DNA of 64,000 nucleotides from Centrapalus pauciflorus (Eukaryota > Streptophyta > Magnoliopsida > Asterales > Asteraceae): positions 368,001 to 432,000 of the forward strand of contig JAANYP010004361.1 in NCBI GenBank assembly GCA_020465985.1, written 5' to 3'. A program made the translations under genes and the position numbers. This document shows positions 17,971 to 42,702 of this stretch, one piece after another. Every line of letters begins with the position of its first letter. The first letter of the stretch is position 1. The notes under the pieces are model-generated. The model searched no databases and was not told the origin of the DNA. It was given only the letters and a program-made list of their open reading frames with translations.

Positions 17971-18512
17971 GGTGGAATGAGATATGGTAAGTTTGATTTT
18001 TTTTAACAGCATGTGATAAATTTGATAGATGAGTAGATTGGTGGGCGGGTGGGTGGGGTACGGTAGGATAAGGTGGTGTATATAAGGGTGAGAATAGATG
18101 TAAATTTGATGGGTGGATAGATTGGTGGTAGCAAAAGGTGGTTAGGGTATGAGCGGGACGGGGTATGGTAGGATGAGTGTAATATAAGGGTGGAAAGAGA
18201 CGTGGTAAGTTTAATGAGATGCATAGCGTAGGATGGGATAGGTTAGGATAGGGTGGGATGAGTGGATGAGGTAGCATGGGGTAGATAAGGTATTGGTAGA
18301 GTAGGTGTGGTTGGGTTAGGTCGGATCGATATGGTAGATTTGAGGGATTGTTTAAGAATGAAAAATAAATTCCTTTCACTTTTACTATGGAATCCACATT
18401 CCTTGAAAAATAGATAATTTGTTTAAAATATGGAATCACCGTTACTTTTAACTACCAAACAACACATCATAATGAAAAATTCATAGCTTTTCAATGAGAT
18501 TCCACGAACCGA

Positions 18513-19225
18513 AGGCCCCTTAAGTTTTTAAAATTTTAACAACGAATCAACGTGTATTTGTAAAATATTAAAAACCTTGTAGGTATATAATAATTCTTTA
18601 AAGGATATGAGAAGTTCTCATATAATGAATTATACAATTGAATTTGGTTAGCTACTGAACTCTAACCTATCTGATAGTGTTGCCCACAAACTGCCTAATC
18701 AGCAGGACAGCAGGTAAGAAAACACTTCTGATCATTCCTTTACATCAACAACGTCTGGGATGTATGAAAAACATAATCATACGTTTGCAGAAAGGAGAAA
18801 AAGATGGTGCATAAATATCAAATTCTAAACACATAATAGTTCGTCGTATAATATACAAATCCTAACAACGATATTAAGAAATCAATCGTCGACTCCTTCC
18901 AAAAGAAAAAAAACACAAAGTAATTTATAAAGGAACGTGTCATCACCCATAAACAATGAACATCATCTTTGATGTAAATTCAGCTTTTGATGACACCAAG
19001 TTTATAACCGGTGTTGAGGCTGCAAGCAACTGAGGTCTTTCTTACTTGAAGACCTAGAATTCTAAAGAGCCACAAAGCAGACTTCGGTTGGAACCGCGCT
19101 CTCTTGCATGTATAACTAGGTTGGAAGTTCAATGTGGAAGGTGAAGGAGCACTAACCAAGTTATCTGAAATGCAAACATGAGGATGCAAAGTGATTGCCT
19201 GATAACGAGTTCGGGAAGAACTCCA
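18513..19225. other. Intergenic DNA and 3' UTR of the O-fucosyltransferase gene
   Basis: Mixed-composition DNA downstream of the minus-strand gene. Part of 18960-19225 is probably its 3' UTR. The short open frames here overlap the terminal exon in other frames and have no domain. Confidence 0.4.
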
Positions 19226-32079
<12,854 letters not shown>

Positions 32080-32667
32080 GGCAGGGTGTTACATATGGAT
32101 TATAGGATCTGTCAAACGGAAAAAAGTGAGATCTTCTTCTCCCCTGTTCCTGTTCTTGTTCTTGTTCCTGTCATTTTCTGTGTTCCCCCATTGTTAGGAG
32201 TAATGTTGTCACTCTTACCACTAAAATCCACACAACTTGGATTTATTTTCCCTCGATTGCAATTTAGGGTTGTTTGTCGGTTACTAATCGACTTGGAACC
32301 AACTAAGTTTGAGATAAATAATAAATAAAAGTATATCAAAAACCATATAAAGGTGAAAGGGTTTTGTTAATATAATACCAATCGATTTTTTATTTTTTTA
32401 CGATTTAATTCATTCGTATTATTTTTTATTGATAAATTTTTAAAGTTTGTTTTTCGGTTTTTTAAAAACTTATTTATTTTGGTTTTCTGTTTTTTTGAAA
32501 CCCGATTTGTTTATTATAATCAGGTTACAGTAGATAAACTTTTAAAAACTAAAATTTAAAATAAATTTAGATTTTTATTGATAAAAAAAACAGAGGAGAA
32601 CTAAACTACAAAAAAGTAAAAAATATATTTGTTTTTTATACTAAAACCATAGTATATATTATAAAAA
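32080..32667. other. Upstream region of the O-fucosyltransferase gene
   Basis: Contains the 5' leader and presumably the promoter of the minus-strand gene, with a TTCCTGTTCTTG-type pyrimidine repeat at 32143-32170 that would be purine-rich in the transcript. Beyond about 32340 it is AT-rich without visible features. Confidence 0.35.
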
Positions 32668-33991
32668 GGGATAATTACAAAAATAGCCACATCTCAAATC
32701 TTTATTCACTTTTTAGCCATTTTATATACATTTTATCACAATAGCCACACTTTATGTGACCACATTTACGTGATAGCCACAATTTACGTGATTTGTACTT
32801 TTTTTTCATTTTTTAATGTATTACGTTACAAAAGGTGTTTGGTCACGTAAATTGTTGTACTTTACGTGACCACTGATTTGTACTTTTTTTTCATTTTTTA
32901 ATGCATTACGTTACAAAAGGTGTTTGGTCACGTAAATTGTTGTACTTTACGTGACCACTTTTAAAAATTTGTTTCTTCCCCATAAAAATATAATGATTGT
33001 TTTAAAAAAAAAAACATTTTAAATCAACAATGGTGCAAACAACTGCTTGTATGTTTTTCATTCTTTTTACTTCAACTTGGTAAGCAATTGCTATGGCTAG
33101 AAGTTGAATTGTGAATCCGATCCCGAGTCTCTGTAGCATTGTGATTCCCCTGGGGTTGTTGGTTCTTTTACGCATTAAAGGCACAAAGTATCTATCGTAC
33201 ATGGGCACGGATACCAACATGGAGAGCATAACAAAACTCCCCAACGACGCTGCTGGTAACTGAAAGTTTGATCCGAAATGACGATCCAAAGTGGTGCCTT
33301 GTTTCACAAACAAGGTGTTGATCGATTTGGGCCCAAATGGTGCTAGGAATCAAGGTTACAACTTACAAGCCATATCATGCTCATCCACAGAACAAGCTTC
33401 GCTCCTTCCACTTGAGTGATTGTGCATGGCGCGCGGCCTCATTGAATTGCCAGCATTATCTTCTTTAAGTGCAATTTTGTCCAGGAACCTATGGCCAAAT
33501 TTGTCAAAGCGGGAACAAATTCATATTTGGTCAAAGAAAGCAATGTTTTATAGGATATATCTAAAATGAAACTTATCCTAACTTATCCACAATCTTTGAT
33601 CCAATGATGGTGAATGAATAATTGTGGAGTGGAGAGAGAATAGTGATTTAAAATGTTTTTTTTTTTTACATTTTTATGGGGAAGAAACAAATTTTTAAAA
33701 GTGGTCACGTAAAGTACAACAATTTACGTGACCAAACACCTTTTGTAACGTAATGCATTAAAAAATGAAAAAAAAGTACAAATCAGTGGTCACGTAAAGT
33801 ACAACAATTTACGTGACCAAACACCTTTTGTAACGTAATACATTAAAAAATGAAAAAAAAGTACAAATCACGTAAATTGTGGCTATCACGTAAATGTGGT
33901 CACGTAAAGTGTGGCTATTTTGGTAAAATGTATATAAAATGGCTAAAAAGTGAATAAAGATTTGAGATGTGGCTATTTTTGTAATTATCCC
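32668..33991. mobile_element. Pack-MULE: Mutator-like TIR element with captured gene fragment
   Basis: Long inverted repeats (32668-33026 and 33643-33991) begin GGGATAATTACAAAAATAGC and are nearly identical. A perfect 9-bp target duplication, TTATAAAAA, lies at 32659-32667 and 33992-34000. Each arm contains a tandem pair of TTACGTGACC/GGTCACGTAA units. The 0.6-kb centre carries a decayed NPF transporter fragment and no transposase. The length of the TIRs, the 9-bp duplication and the captured host sequence are the hallmarks of a Pack-MULE. Confidence 0.92.
33040..33510 (-). pseudogene. Captured NPF (NRT1/PTR family) transporter fragment
   Basis: Read on the minus strand, conserved pieces appear in order: HRFLDKIALKEDN, then CTITQVEGAKLVLWMSMIWL, then TLIPSTIWAQI, then FVKQGTTLDRHFG, then SVPMYDRYFVPLMRKRT and NPRGITMLQRLGIGF. 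These belong to the C-terminal half of proton-coupled peptide/nitrate transporters. The pieces lie in different frames, with at least two shifts (near 33330 and 33375) and a small insertion before the FVKQG block. There is no start and no full set of membrane helices, so it is a broken fragment. The TIRs of the Pack-MULE enclose it. Confidence 0.85.
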
Positions 33992-34000
33992 TTATAAAAA

Positions 34001-34906
34001 TGGTTGTGGTTTAATGTCGGTTTATTCATTTAAAAAATTAATGATATAGTTACATGGAAACCAAATTAAAATGAAGGGTTTCTTTAATTTCAAACACATT
34101 TGATTAGATTATGAACTAAAAGAAAAGTTTAGAACAAAATATCAAACTAAAGATAGTTTTTTTAGGTCTCAAATTTGTCAATGTATACGAATCACTCTCC
34201 TTAGTAATCAAACATTTTATAGTTATATTATACATGATGAAAACATGTAAATCACTCCCTTATTAACGAAAATATAGTCGTTAATTTTTTAATATTGTTA
34301 GTGATTATGTGCTAAAATGACATCACCAAGCATAGTAGCTGACATCATAAGTAACCGGTGAGTCCCCACCGATGAGTGTCAGAGAAAAGTTGGCCTCCAC
34401 CTCTCATACACATTAGTGTGCTCATTTTTGTCATCCAGACAAGAATTGGGAGCTGCACGAGTTGATATCTGCGTCAAGTTCACTGATGACATCACCCGGT
34501 AGATCCAAAAACATTCTTTTGTGAATTATTGATCCAATTACAGCTAGGTATATTCACTTCCATGTTCATCATGTTTAATAATAGTTAGACGAATACGGTG
34601 ACAATTTATAACGGTTTTAAGCGTTCGTTGCGTAAAATTGTTTTGCAAAGTATTTTATAATCCAACATACATAAATGTCTAAAAGATAAATATAATTTTT
34701 CAATCTATTTGATAAAAGTACTAAAAAGAGTTGGGATACCTAAATATGGATTTTTAAAAGGTTGTGAATTGTGCTTTTCAAATAATTATGTTATAGTTTT
34801 ATAGATTGGGGATTTGGGATCATACGAGAAATCAAATATTTCTAATAAATGTAAGAAAAAATCTCATCCATTGATATTTGAGATGAATGGTTGAGATGGA
34901 GGAGAC
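34001..34906. other. Intergenic DNA
   Basis: AT-rich with no gene or bounded repeat that I can define. Confidence 0.4.
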
Positions 34907-34909
34907 TAA

Positions 34910-35279
34910 GAGGGTGTTTGGTTTTGCGTTATGAACGTGATTATTAGCTTATTACGTTACAATAACGCAAATAATTGGTTTAAAGTGTTTGGATTGCAGA
35001 CGTTAATAAGTGATTATTTGCGTTTAGCGTTAGTCCTACCACACTTTTCATAAGTTAAAAATTGTAGCTTATTTGCTTAATAAGTGATTATTTGGTCATT
35101 TTACAAGTAAAAACGCAAATTCAAACACTTTAAAAACTGATTATTTGATAATTATGATAGCAAACAGCAGAAGCTACCAAACACTACATTTCCAACAGCA
35201 CTTTTTGTTACATTTATTATCTGATTATTAGTTTCCAAAACGTTGCAGCATTTTTTCAAACGCAAATCCAAACACCCTC
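34910..35279. mobile_element. Tourist-like (PIF/Harbinger) MITE
   Basis: Inverted ends GAGGGTGTTTGGTTTTGCG and, on the other strand at the right, GAGGGTGTTTGGATTTGCG (one mismatch). A TAA target duplication flanks both sides (34907-34909 and 35280-35282). 370 bp, non-coding, with many AATAATCA/TGATTATT inverted motifs inside. Confidence 0.88.
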
Positions 35280-35439
35280 TAAATGCAATTGAGATGGAGA
35301 AGTGTGAGGGGTTTTGAAAATGTAAGGAGGGGTATCCAATTATCCATGACAATCTGCCTTTTCATTTCAAATGGAGGGAAGCAGGGGTAAACGACTTTCA
35401 CATCCTACCCTTGTCTCTCTCTCACTCTCTTTAAAAATT

Positions 35440-35929
35440 GGGTTAAAGTCATACAAATGTATGTTACTTTAATAAAATTACTCAAATGACTAATCTAGTT
35501 ATTTTTTTATCACATTGGTTCTTGTACTTTAAATTTATTGTTGAGATGGTACTTTTGAATTACCGGTTTTATCAGTAATGATCTTATATTTGTGTTTTTA
35601 GAAGTATGAAAAGGATCTATATATTTATGTGAATTTTCTAAATTATTTATATAGATCAAAATCCACGTTGTACTCCAAAATAATTTGTTGATATGGTACG
35701 TGTAACCAATAATTACGTTGATATGGTAAATTCATGTAAGCATCATGTCATTAAAAACCTGCTACGTTGTCATTTGAATCAGCAAACTGTTATATCAACG
35801 TTGTTACTTGTTACACGTACCATATCGACAAGTTATTTTTTAGTACAACTACCATCTGGTTAAAAAAAAAGTTAATTAGTCATTTAGGTAAATTGAGAAA
35901 AGTATGTTGCATTTGTATGACTTTAACCC
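35440..35929. mobile_element. Mutator-like MITE with perfect 9-bp duplication
   Basis: Inverted ends begin GGGTTAAAGTCATACAAATG on both strands. The duplication TTAAAAATT is at 35431-35439 and 35930-35938. 490 bp with no coding capacity; the apparent reading frame at 35767-35979 runs out through the TIR. Confidence 0.88.
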
Positions 35930-36269
35930 TTAAAAATTCTATCTCTATTTGTTTTTCATTTCAAAAACCTCCATCATAGCAAGTTAGCAACAAGGGTGAT
36001 TATTCAACAAACAAGTTAAGATTTTCATTAGTGAAGAAATTAGATTGACTTTGAGTTCAAGTTGCTCCCATGTCAATATGTCATCTCTATGTTTGAAGGA
36101 TTTTTTTTATCAATACGTGAGTTTTAAATTTTAGGGTTTTCCATAAATGGTAACTTCTATTTTTTGTTAGATATCTTGTTTAGATCAAGAATTTTTTGTT
36201 TTATTTTTTTGTTTAGGTGTTAAATCATATAGATTTATTGGTTTTTTTGTTTTAAAATTTATGTTTCAG

Positions 36270-36960
36270 GACGTTGTATTTTACATTCTAGACATTGTAT
36301 CCAAGAGTTATTGGTGTTGAATCATAAAAATTAGGGTTAAATCATATGGATTTCTTGGTTTTTTGTTTTAAAATTTATCTTCCAGACGTTGTATTTTATA
36401 TTCTAGACGTTGTATTTGTTGTATCAACGTTTTACATGTGCTGTGTCTGTCAACGAATATGTATGTTTTTATCAAAGTTTAAATGTTATATCAAAAAGTT
36501 CAGGTGTTGAATCACAAAGTTTAAATGTTGTATCAAAGAGTTCATTTGTTGAAATCAAACCAACATGGTAACATAAATGTTGTATATATGTTGTATCAAC
36601 ACCTACATTGTTGTATCAAATTGTATTATGTTGTATCAACAGAGTTAAATCATATAAAATGATTGTTGTATCAAAGAGTTTTATGTTTTGAATCATAAAG
36701 TTTAAGTCATGAACCAATGTGGTAACATAAATTTGTATCAGCACGTACATTGTTGTATCGATTTGTATCATGTTGTATCACATAAGATGATTGTTGTATC
36801 AAAAGGTTTTATGTGTTAAATCATAAAGTTAAGTGATAAATCAAATAGTTTGAGTGTTGAATCACAAACTTTAAACGTTGTATCAGATAGATAAGTTGTT
36901 GAATCATAAAGTTTAAATATTGCATCAACGTCCAACATTAAAATGTTGTTTATTGTTAAA
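36270..36960. repeat. Degenerate short tandem-like repeats (GTTGTATCAA / GTTGAATCATAAAG)
   Basis: Units of about 18-22 bases alternate between GTTGTATCAAAGAG and GTGTTGAATCATAAAG forms many times with drift. No gene lies in it. The motif resembles the TTGAATCA motifs in family 2 elements. Confidence 0.6.
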
Positions 36961-38640
36961 TGTTAAATCATAGAAAAAGATAAAGTTAGTGCAACTTTCT
37001 AGTTGTCAAAAAGGAAAAAGACAATAATGTCCTTAAAAGTCAATATGAAATGGGTGATCAGAAATGTTTTTCATATTTCTTATGAATTCATCTTCTCACG
37101 ATAACCATATCCATAGATTGAAATGACTATGCATGCTAAAACTACAACATAAAGATCGTGCATTACATATGATTAGTGGCGGACCCAGAATTTTTTTTCG
37201 TTGGGGGCATGAGGTTTTATAAGGTATTCGTCGTGTTAATTTTCCGAAACACATAGTCTAAAAATCGTCAAATTTATGCACATCGTTGGGGGTTACAAAA
37301 TTGGGCATAGAAGCATAAGAATGGAAGTACAATAATTTAACCAACTCGTTTGTTTATAAAAGACAACCATTATCAAAATTGAGTATATAGATGATTTTAA
37401 AAAGCTACTTGATTAAAAAAATAAAAAAAATTACATACGTACTTTGTGAAAGAATATGTCATGTCTCCTCTATAATTTCTCTCTCCACCTTACATTATGA
37501 TTTCGCCTTCCTCTTTATAATACTCTTCTCTAAATTACAAAATGCATCGAGAGTTGTTTAAAAAATCTGAATTCGAAATTTTAGATGACCTGATTTTCAG
37601 ATTTTGATATTGATTTTGCGTTATTTCGGACTTTTAGATAATCTGATATTCAGAATTTATTTATTTTTTTAAAATTTTACTTTTAAAATGTCTTTTCACT
37701 AACCATTTTACTAATATTGGTTATTATTTGAAGTCTATACATGTGTAGAGTTTTAACCTTTTATTACTCGTTTGTTGTATCTTAATCTCTTTCAATATTT
37801 TTTGTCGTTTGAACTAAAAAGGACATATTTTCGTTTTTTACACAACTACCTTTTTATATGTATTTTGGTTATATAAATTAACATTTTAAATAGGGTTAAT
37901 ATTGAAAAAAAACTCAATTAACTTTTTCATTTTTACGATTAAGTCCCTAAATTTTTTTTTCATTGTTTTTTTATATTAATTTTAAAAACTAAATTAAAAT
38001 AATAGCCCCTAAACTATGTTTGCCTCATTTCAAAGTATATATTAACCTCCAACATCTTGATTTTGTCTAAACTTCAAATCATCCTTACGTGCTTTTTTAA
38101 TTATATTAATTTTAAAAACTAAATTAAAATAATAATAAAATACTTCCATCTTCATCTCATTGTCATCGTTTTTAATATAAAAATCCGAAAAAAAAACAAC
38201 TTTAATTAATTTAAAAATACACTAAATGACCGAAGGCAATTTGGGATTTTGACCCCTAACTAATTAATAAAAGGAGGCAAAGAAAGCCACGATTTCTAAA
38301 TTGTTCAATGTTGACCGCATCTTCAACAACCCATTAGAGATGTTTCGGATAGAGTTACGAAAATGATTATTATGACTGAAATAAATTTAAATATATGATG
38401 ATTACTTGATTAAATAAGATGTAGTTAAATAATTATATGCGATTTTTATATTTTTAATAATTAGTTTTTGTAGCTATCCTAACGGAAATAATATCAGAAT
38501 CATTTCTTTTAGACTCAACCAATTATTTATCATCATACTAATCATTTTAAACACACGTTTAAACAATTTAACACCTCAAAATATTTAAGAAATAATATAA
38601 AAAGCCAATACAATTTTCTATATATTTTGACTAATTCCAT
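36961..38640. other. Intergenic DNA with remnants of repeat ends
   Basis: No gene. A GTGGCGGACCCAGAATTTT motif followed by GGGGGCAT at 37173-37210 is a common plant repeat terminus. Phrases such as GGGTTAATATTGAAAAAAAA (37893) may be another MITE end, but no partner was found. Confidence 0.35.
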
Positions 38641-38649
38641 TTTCCATAA

Positions 38650-40403
38650 TGGATAATTACGTAAAAACCCCAAACTTGCCAGTTTTTTGTGATTAAAACT
38701 CTGAATTAACTAAAAACCAGTAAATCAAGGTTTTATCAATGGGTAACTGATGGACCCAGTCGTATGAGTATCAAAAATAACCCAAAAACACTATATAGAT
38801 AGGGTAAGTGGGATCGAATACACAGGGAATGTTAGGTTGCTAAACTAGTCTGAACACTGTTTGGATTGAATTTGGAATCATTTGTTTTGAACTAATTTCC
38901 TACTGTAAAGTGCAATTGTAGCAATGTCACACACAAGAATTGAATTTAAGAAGTTTCACTAGAGGAAAGAGGGTGTTTGCTCTCTCGTTATACATACTAT
39001 GGCAATTCAGAATGTCGCGAATTCCACTTACATGACTTAATACGGATTTACAACTTATGCTTCGAGACAACGTATACCACTCTATTGATTGTCTTCCTCC
39101 CCTATAGAGAGTGGGCACAACCAATGACATGGATATCAACCGTTCCAGATACACTCATTGTTCATTCACATCTATTCATGCAAATATAATCCCTTTTACA
39201 ATTTCCATATAAACGAATTGGTTTTCACAACAAATACTCTTAAGACGAAATATGCAACTTCTATTAATTGTTTTCCCCATATTAATGAGCCGGCACAACT
39301 AATGATATCAATATACCCCGTTATATACAATACCCATTGATTACAACCATTCATTCATTCACAAATAAGATCCACAACCCCTTTAAGCACGAATGGAAAC
39401 TGAATTTAATTAAACATTCATTCACACCATAGTATGCGAACTAAAGAACAAACACCACAAAGTTTTTAGCCAAGCATGGCTTGAACTAACGTGCTAACAA
39501 TGTCAAACATGGATGAAAACATTAAAGCTACCAATAATGCGTAAATACAATCGATTGGACGCCACTGCTTGATCTTTGTTTGATTTCCGTTGCTTTTCTC
39601 CTCTGGTTCGCCTCCCAAAAACTCCCCTTTGTGTGTGTGGAACTCCAAAATTGCGAACCCCTTCAAACTGGTAACCTCCGTCCTCAAAAACTGCAGCTTT
39701 CGCACAACTGCCGCACCAGCGTCGCTGCTGGCGTTTGGGACGCTGGCTAGGACGCCGCCTTCACTGCGTAGGACGCTCAGACTCTGTAATGAGGAGTTTT
39801 GAGCGTTGCCTCGGCGTCTGGGACGCCTACTGGGACGCCCTGCACGAAATCCACCTTCCAAGCTGCCATTTTCCAAACTTTCTTGCCAAGCAACTGAAAT
39901 CACAAAAACCTACATTAGCAGTACCAATTATCTCACATTTACACATTAAAACATACAAAAACACATGAAAATAGAAGTGATTTATATCACTGATCAGTAA
40001 CCGGTTGAAATCGGTTATTAATCTTACGTGAACTGGTAAATAACCTATTTGGAATAAATTTTAATTGTTGAAACCAGTTGTCAAGTATTACACATCATTT
40101 AAACCTCCATTGATGATGTAATTCCGTTTAAAAATTATAATTAAAAATTATCAACGGGGGTTTAAATGATGTGTAATACTTGACAACCGGTTTCAACAAC
40201 TAAAATTTATTCCACGTAGGTTATTTACCGGTCCACGTAAGATTAATAACAGGTTGATTAATAACCGATTTCGACCGGTTACCCATTGATAAAATCTTGA
40301 TTCTGATTTTTAGTTAGTTCGTGGTTTTGTATGCAACGAAAAATGGTTTGAAGTTTTAGTCACAAAAAGCTAACAAGTTGAAGGTTTTTTGCATAGTTAC
40401 CCC
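38650..40403. mobile_element. Palindromic Mutator-like element, split by a solo LTR
   Basis: TTTCCATAA flanks both sides (38641-38649 and 40404-40412), a 9-bp duplication. The left arm runs from 38650 through AACTAAAAACCAGTAAATC and TATCAATGGGTAAC, then resumes at 40002 with CGGTTGAAATCGG. The right arm mirrors it (CCGATTTCGACCGGTTACCC, then TTAGTTAGTTCG). Without the insert the element would be about 500 bp and almost fully palindromic, with its centre near 40140. Confidence 0.82.
38748..39996. mobile_element. Solo LTR (1249 bp) nested in the palindromic element
   Basis: It starts TGATGGACCCAG, ends ATCACTGATCA and is flanked by the 5-bp duplication GTAAC (38743-38747 and 39997-40001). TG...CA ends plus a 5-bp duplication indicate an LTR. 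There is no gag or pol. A degenerate internal duplication (about 38990-39150 against 39235-39345) shares the CGGCACAAC/GGGCACAAC and TGATATC/GGATATC phrases. Open frames inside are not gene-like. Confidence 0.8.
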
Positions 40404-40412
40404 TTTCCATAA

Positions 40413-41458
40413 ATGTTAAGTGACTCAAAATTCACCAGAATTAAAATCTTCATGAATCCAATCCTTTTTTTTTTTCACGTGTGGACTTCCCTCTTAACGT
40501 GTCCTTGGTTCGTCCCAAGCACGGTCCCTCAAAGCCTACCAGTCCATATTAGTAAAAAATCTGAGGAAGAGGTACTTTTAAAACTCATTTAAAAGGTGGG
40601 TCAGTTAAGGTCGGTTCTCAGTCCTTCAAGACATGTTCGATTAAAATTTATTAAACATATTTTTTTGTATATAATTTAATCATGAATTATATATATTACT
40701 AAAAACTTATTACATGTCAAATAAACTAAAATAAGTTTATGAAACTATTATAATTAGAAGTTACGGAAGACCCATAATGCTCGTTAAAATCTAGTTTGAC
40801 CTTGCAAGCCTAGTTATAAAAAGACTCGTGTCCTTTCAAAAGACTTGATCAAATATATCAAAAGTATGTTGGGTTTGTATATATTTTTTCCTAAAAAAAA
40901 GTTTATCTTGATCATGAAATCGGGTCTTAGTATTATCATGAATCTCAGTTTTGTAAGTTGTGAATACTCATACATATGTGGCCATAGATAAATTGAGTTT
41001 TCATTGAGCGTATCAAGCACTAGGCATACTGAGCTAAGCTTTTATGAATTTTAAACTTGTGCACGAGTAAGATTCCAAAAGTAGCTCGAAAATAAGTTAC
41101 TTATTATATACAACGACTATGGATATATACTTTTTAGGCATCAAATTCAAATCTTTTTGAAGTCGAACTCTAACCTACCACTTAAAGCTCGTTAAGTTAT
41201 CACCAACAATACTATTGATTTGAGCTTGAGTCTAGTCTGATTGCTCGACTTGTTTCATGTCGTAAGTTGCATAATCTCATATCTAATATGGTAATATACT
41301 AACCTTTGAGATGAGATATAACTTTATATCTAACATACTATAACTATTAAAACAATCTAACATGATCGATAGTAAAATGAAAAAAAAATAATTAATAAAA
41401 ACAAAGTTACTACAATTTAATAACAATTATCAGAGAGAAGATTATAAATCTATAATCT
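40413..41458. other. Intergenic DNA
   Basis: No gene, terminal repeat or microsatellite of note was seen. Confidence 0.4.
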
Positions 41459-41770
41459 TCTATAAATACTATTAAATGAGTAATTATTTTGCCACTTGTC
41501 ATCCTCTCATGATGCCAAGTGGCAAATTCTACATCTGACATTTGTCATTTAGTATTCCTACATTAACATTTAATTTTAAATTAATTATAGAAATTAGAAG
41601 TGAATCCCACTAAAATCTCAACAATCAAGACCAAATTTACAATCAATATTTAAACATATTATTTACAGATTTTTATTTTACAAAAAAATTAATATATATA
41701 ACTTTAGATGTATATTATTTTAATAAAAATAAGTCGTTAAAAGTAACCATGTAACACATGGGTTAATCAA
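41459..41770 (+). mobile_element. Helitron-like fragment
   Basis: The 5' part reads ATAAATACTATTAAATGAG followed by TCTCATGATGCCAAGTGGC, the latter also present in the element at 42083. It ends near a CCATGTAACACATGG stem. A canonical CTRR end is missing, and the next Helitron starts immediately. Confidence 0.5.
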
Positions 41771-42082
41771 TCTATTCTGTTAAAAGGGTAACTGCATGTC
41801 ACTTAGCGATTAAATAGGCTGCCATTTGGATTAACAAGGATATGACATTTATATCCTACAATATTTCATCAATAAAATAATAAAATTAAAGTAATTTATT
41901 TATAAAAAATCTTCTAATTAGGGTTTTAGTTTTTAAAACTCATAAATATCTCTTATTATCTACTTGGTCACTTATCCAACCGTGTTATCTTACTTTTAGA
42001 TTCTTAACGAAGCTTTTCATCCTCAACTAAGTTTAAACTCAAGTATTTAAGTATCTCGTGTAATATACGGGTAATAAACTAG
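41771..42082 (+). mobile_element. Non-autonomous Helitron-like element
   Basis: Starts TCTATTCTGTTAAAAGGG after an A and ends with the CTCGTGTAATATACGGG stem and GTAATAAACTAG before a T. 312 bp, non-coding. Confidence 0.7.
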
Positions 42083-42491
42083 TTAGTATTAAAAAAGTAA
42101 ACAAATTACCGTTTGTCATTTTCTCATGATGCCAAGTGACATCTTTTACTAATGACATATTTCAAGATTAATTAAAAAATTTTTAAATCAAATTCATTTT
42201 AAGATAATATTATGTTAGATACAGATCCCATAAAATCACAACAAACAATATTTAAAGATTCGTTGATTAATAATTATAATGAATGATAATAATACTAATA
42301 ATAATAAACTTAAAAGTTATCAATGATCATCTTTTTTTGTTCTAATGATTATAAATAAATTAATTATAATAAGATATATTAAATATTATTAGTATTAAAA
42401 GTTTCAATATTAATTTTTTTGTTTAAATTATATAGTTTTAAGAAAAAAAGATATATTATAATTATCCGTGTATACACGTTTAATAAACTAG
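42083..42491 (+). mobile_element. Helitron-like element, 5' end modified
   Basis: Ends with CCGTGTATACACG, then TTTAATAAACTAG and a T. The 5' region AGTATTAAAAAAGTAA resembles other Helitron starts but lacks a clean TC. It is joined directly to the preceding element. Confidence 0.6.
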
Positions 42492-42702
42492 TATATATTA
42501 TCGACAGGGAATGAGAGAAAGGGTCAAGCTAACATCATTTGTTGGTTATTTTATCATGACATGTGAATTATTTAAATGGGTTAGATTATGATATATTGTC
42601 ATTTATTAAGATATGGTATGTTTGCTTCACTATAATATTGATGCACGATGGTTAATTTGGTTATAAACCGAGTTAGTGTTTTAAACGGGTTGGTGTGCAT
42701 TT

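Larger units (their letters stand above)
16371..18512. mobile_element. Possible large TIR element with satellite-like interior
   Basis: The left end CGTTTGGTTCGCCGAATG is loosely inverted at the right end (GAACCGAAGG near 18506-18515), and both flanks carry GGAATG/CATTCC motifs like the MITE at 20803-21073. Inside, 16700-16866 and 17969-18340 share degenerate G-rich units (GGTAGGATG, GATAGATGAGTAGAT), apparently one array split by the TA-bounded element at 16868-17968. The outer boundary is tentative. Confidence 0.3.

Noticed and set aside
33002..33313. Reading frame with clear NPF similarity as a functional gene
   Set aside because: It is a fragment in the wrong length class, joined to TIR sequence at its end and preceded by frameshifted pieces; kept as a captured pseudogene.
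36270..36960. CRISPR-like array
   Set aside because: Units are too degenerate, have no spacers of constant size, and the genome is eukaryotic.
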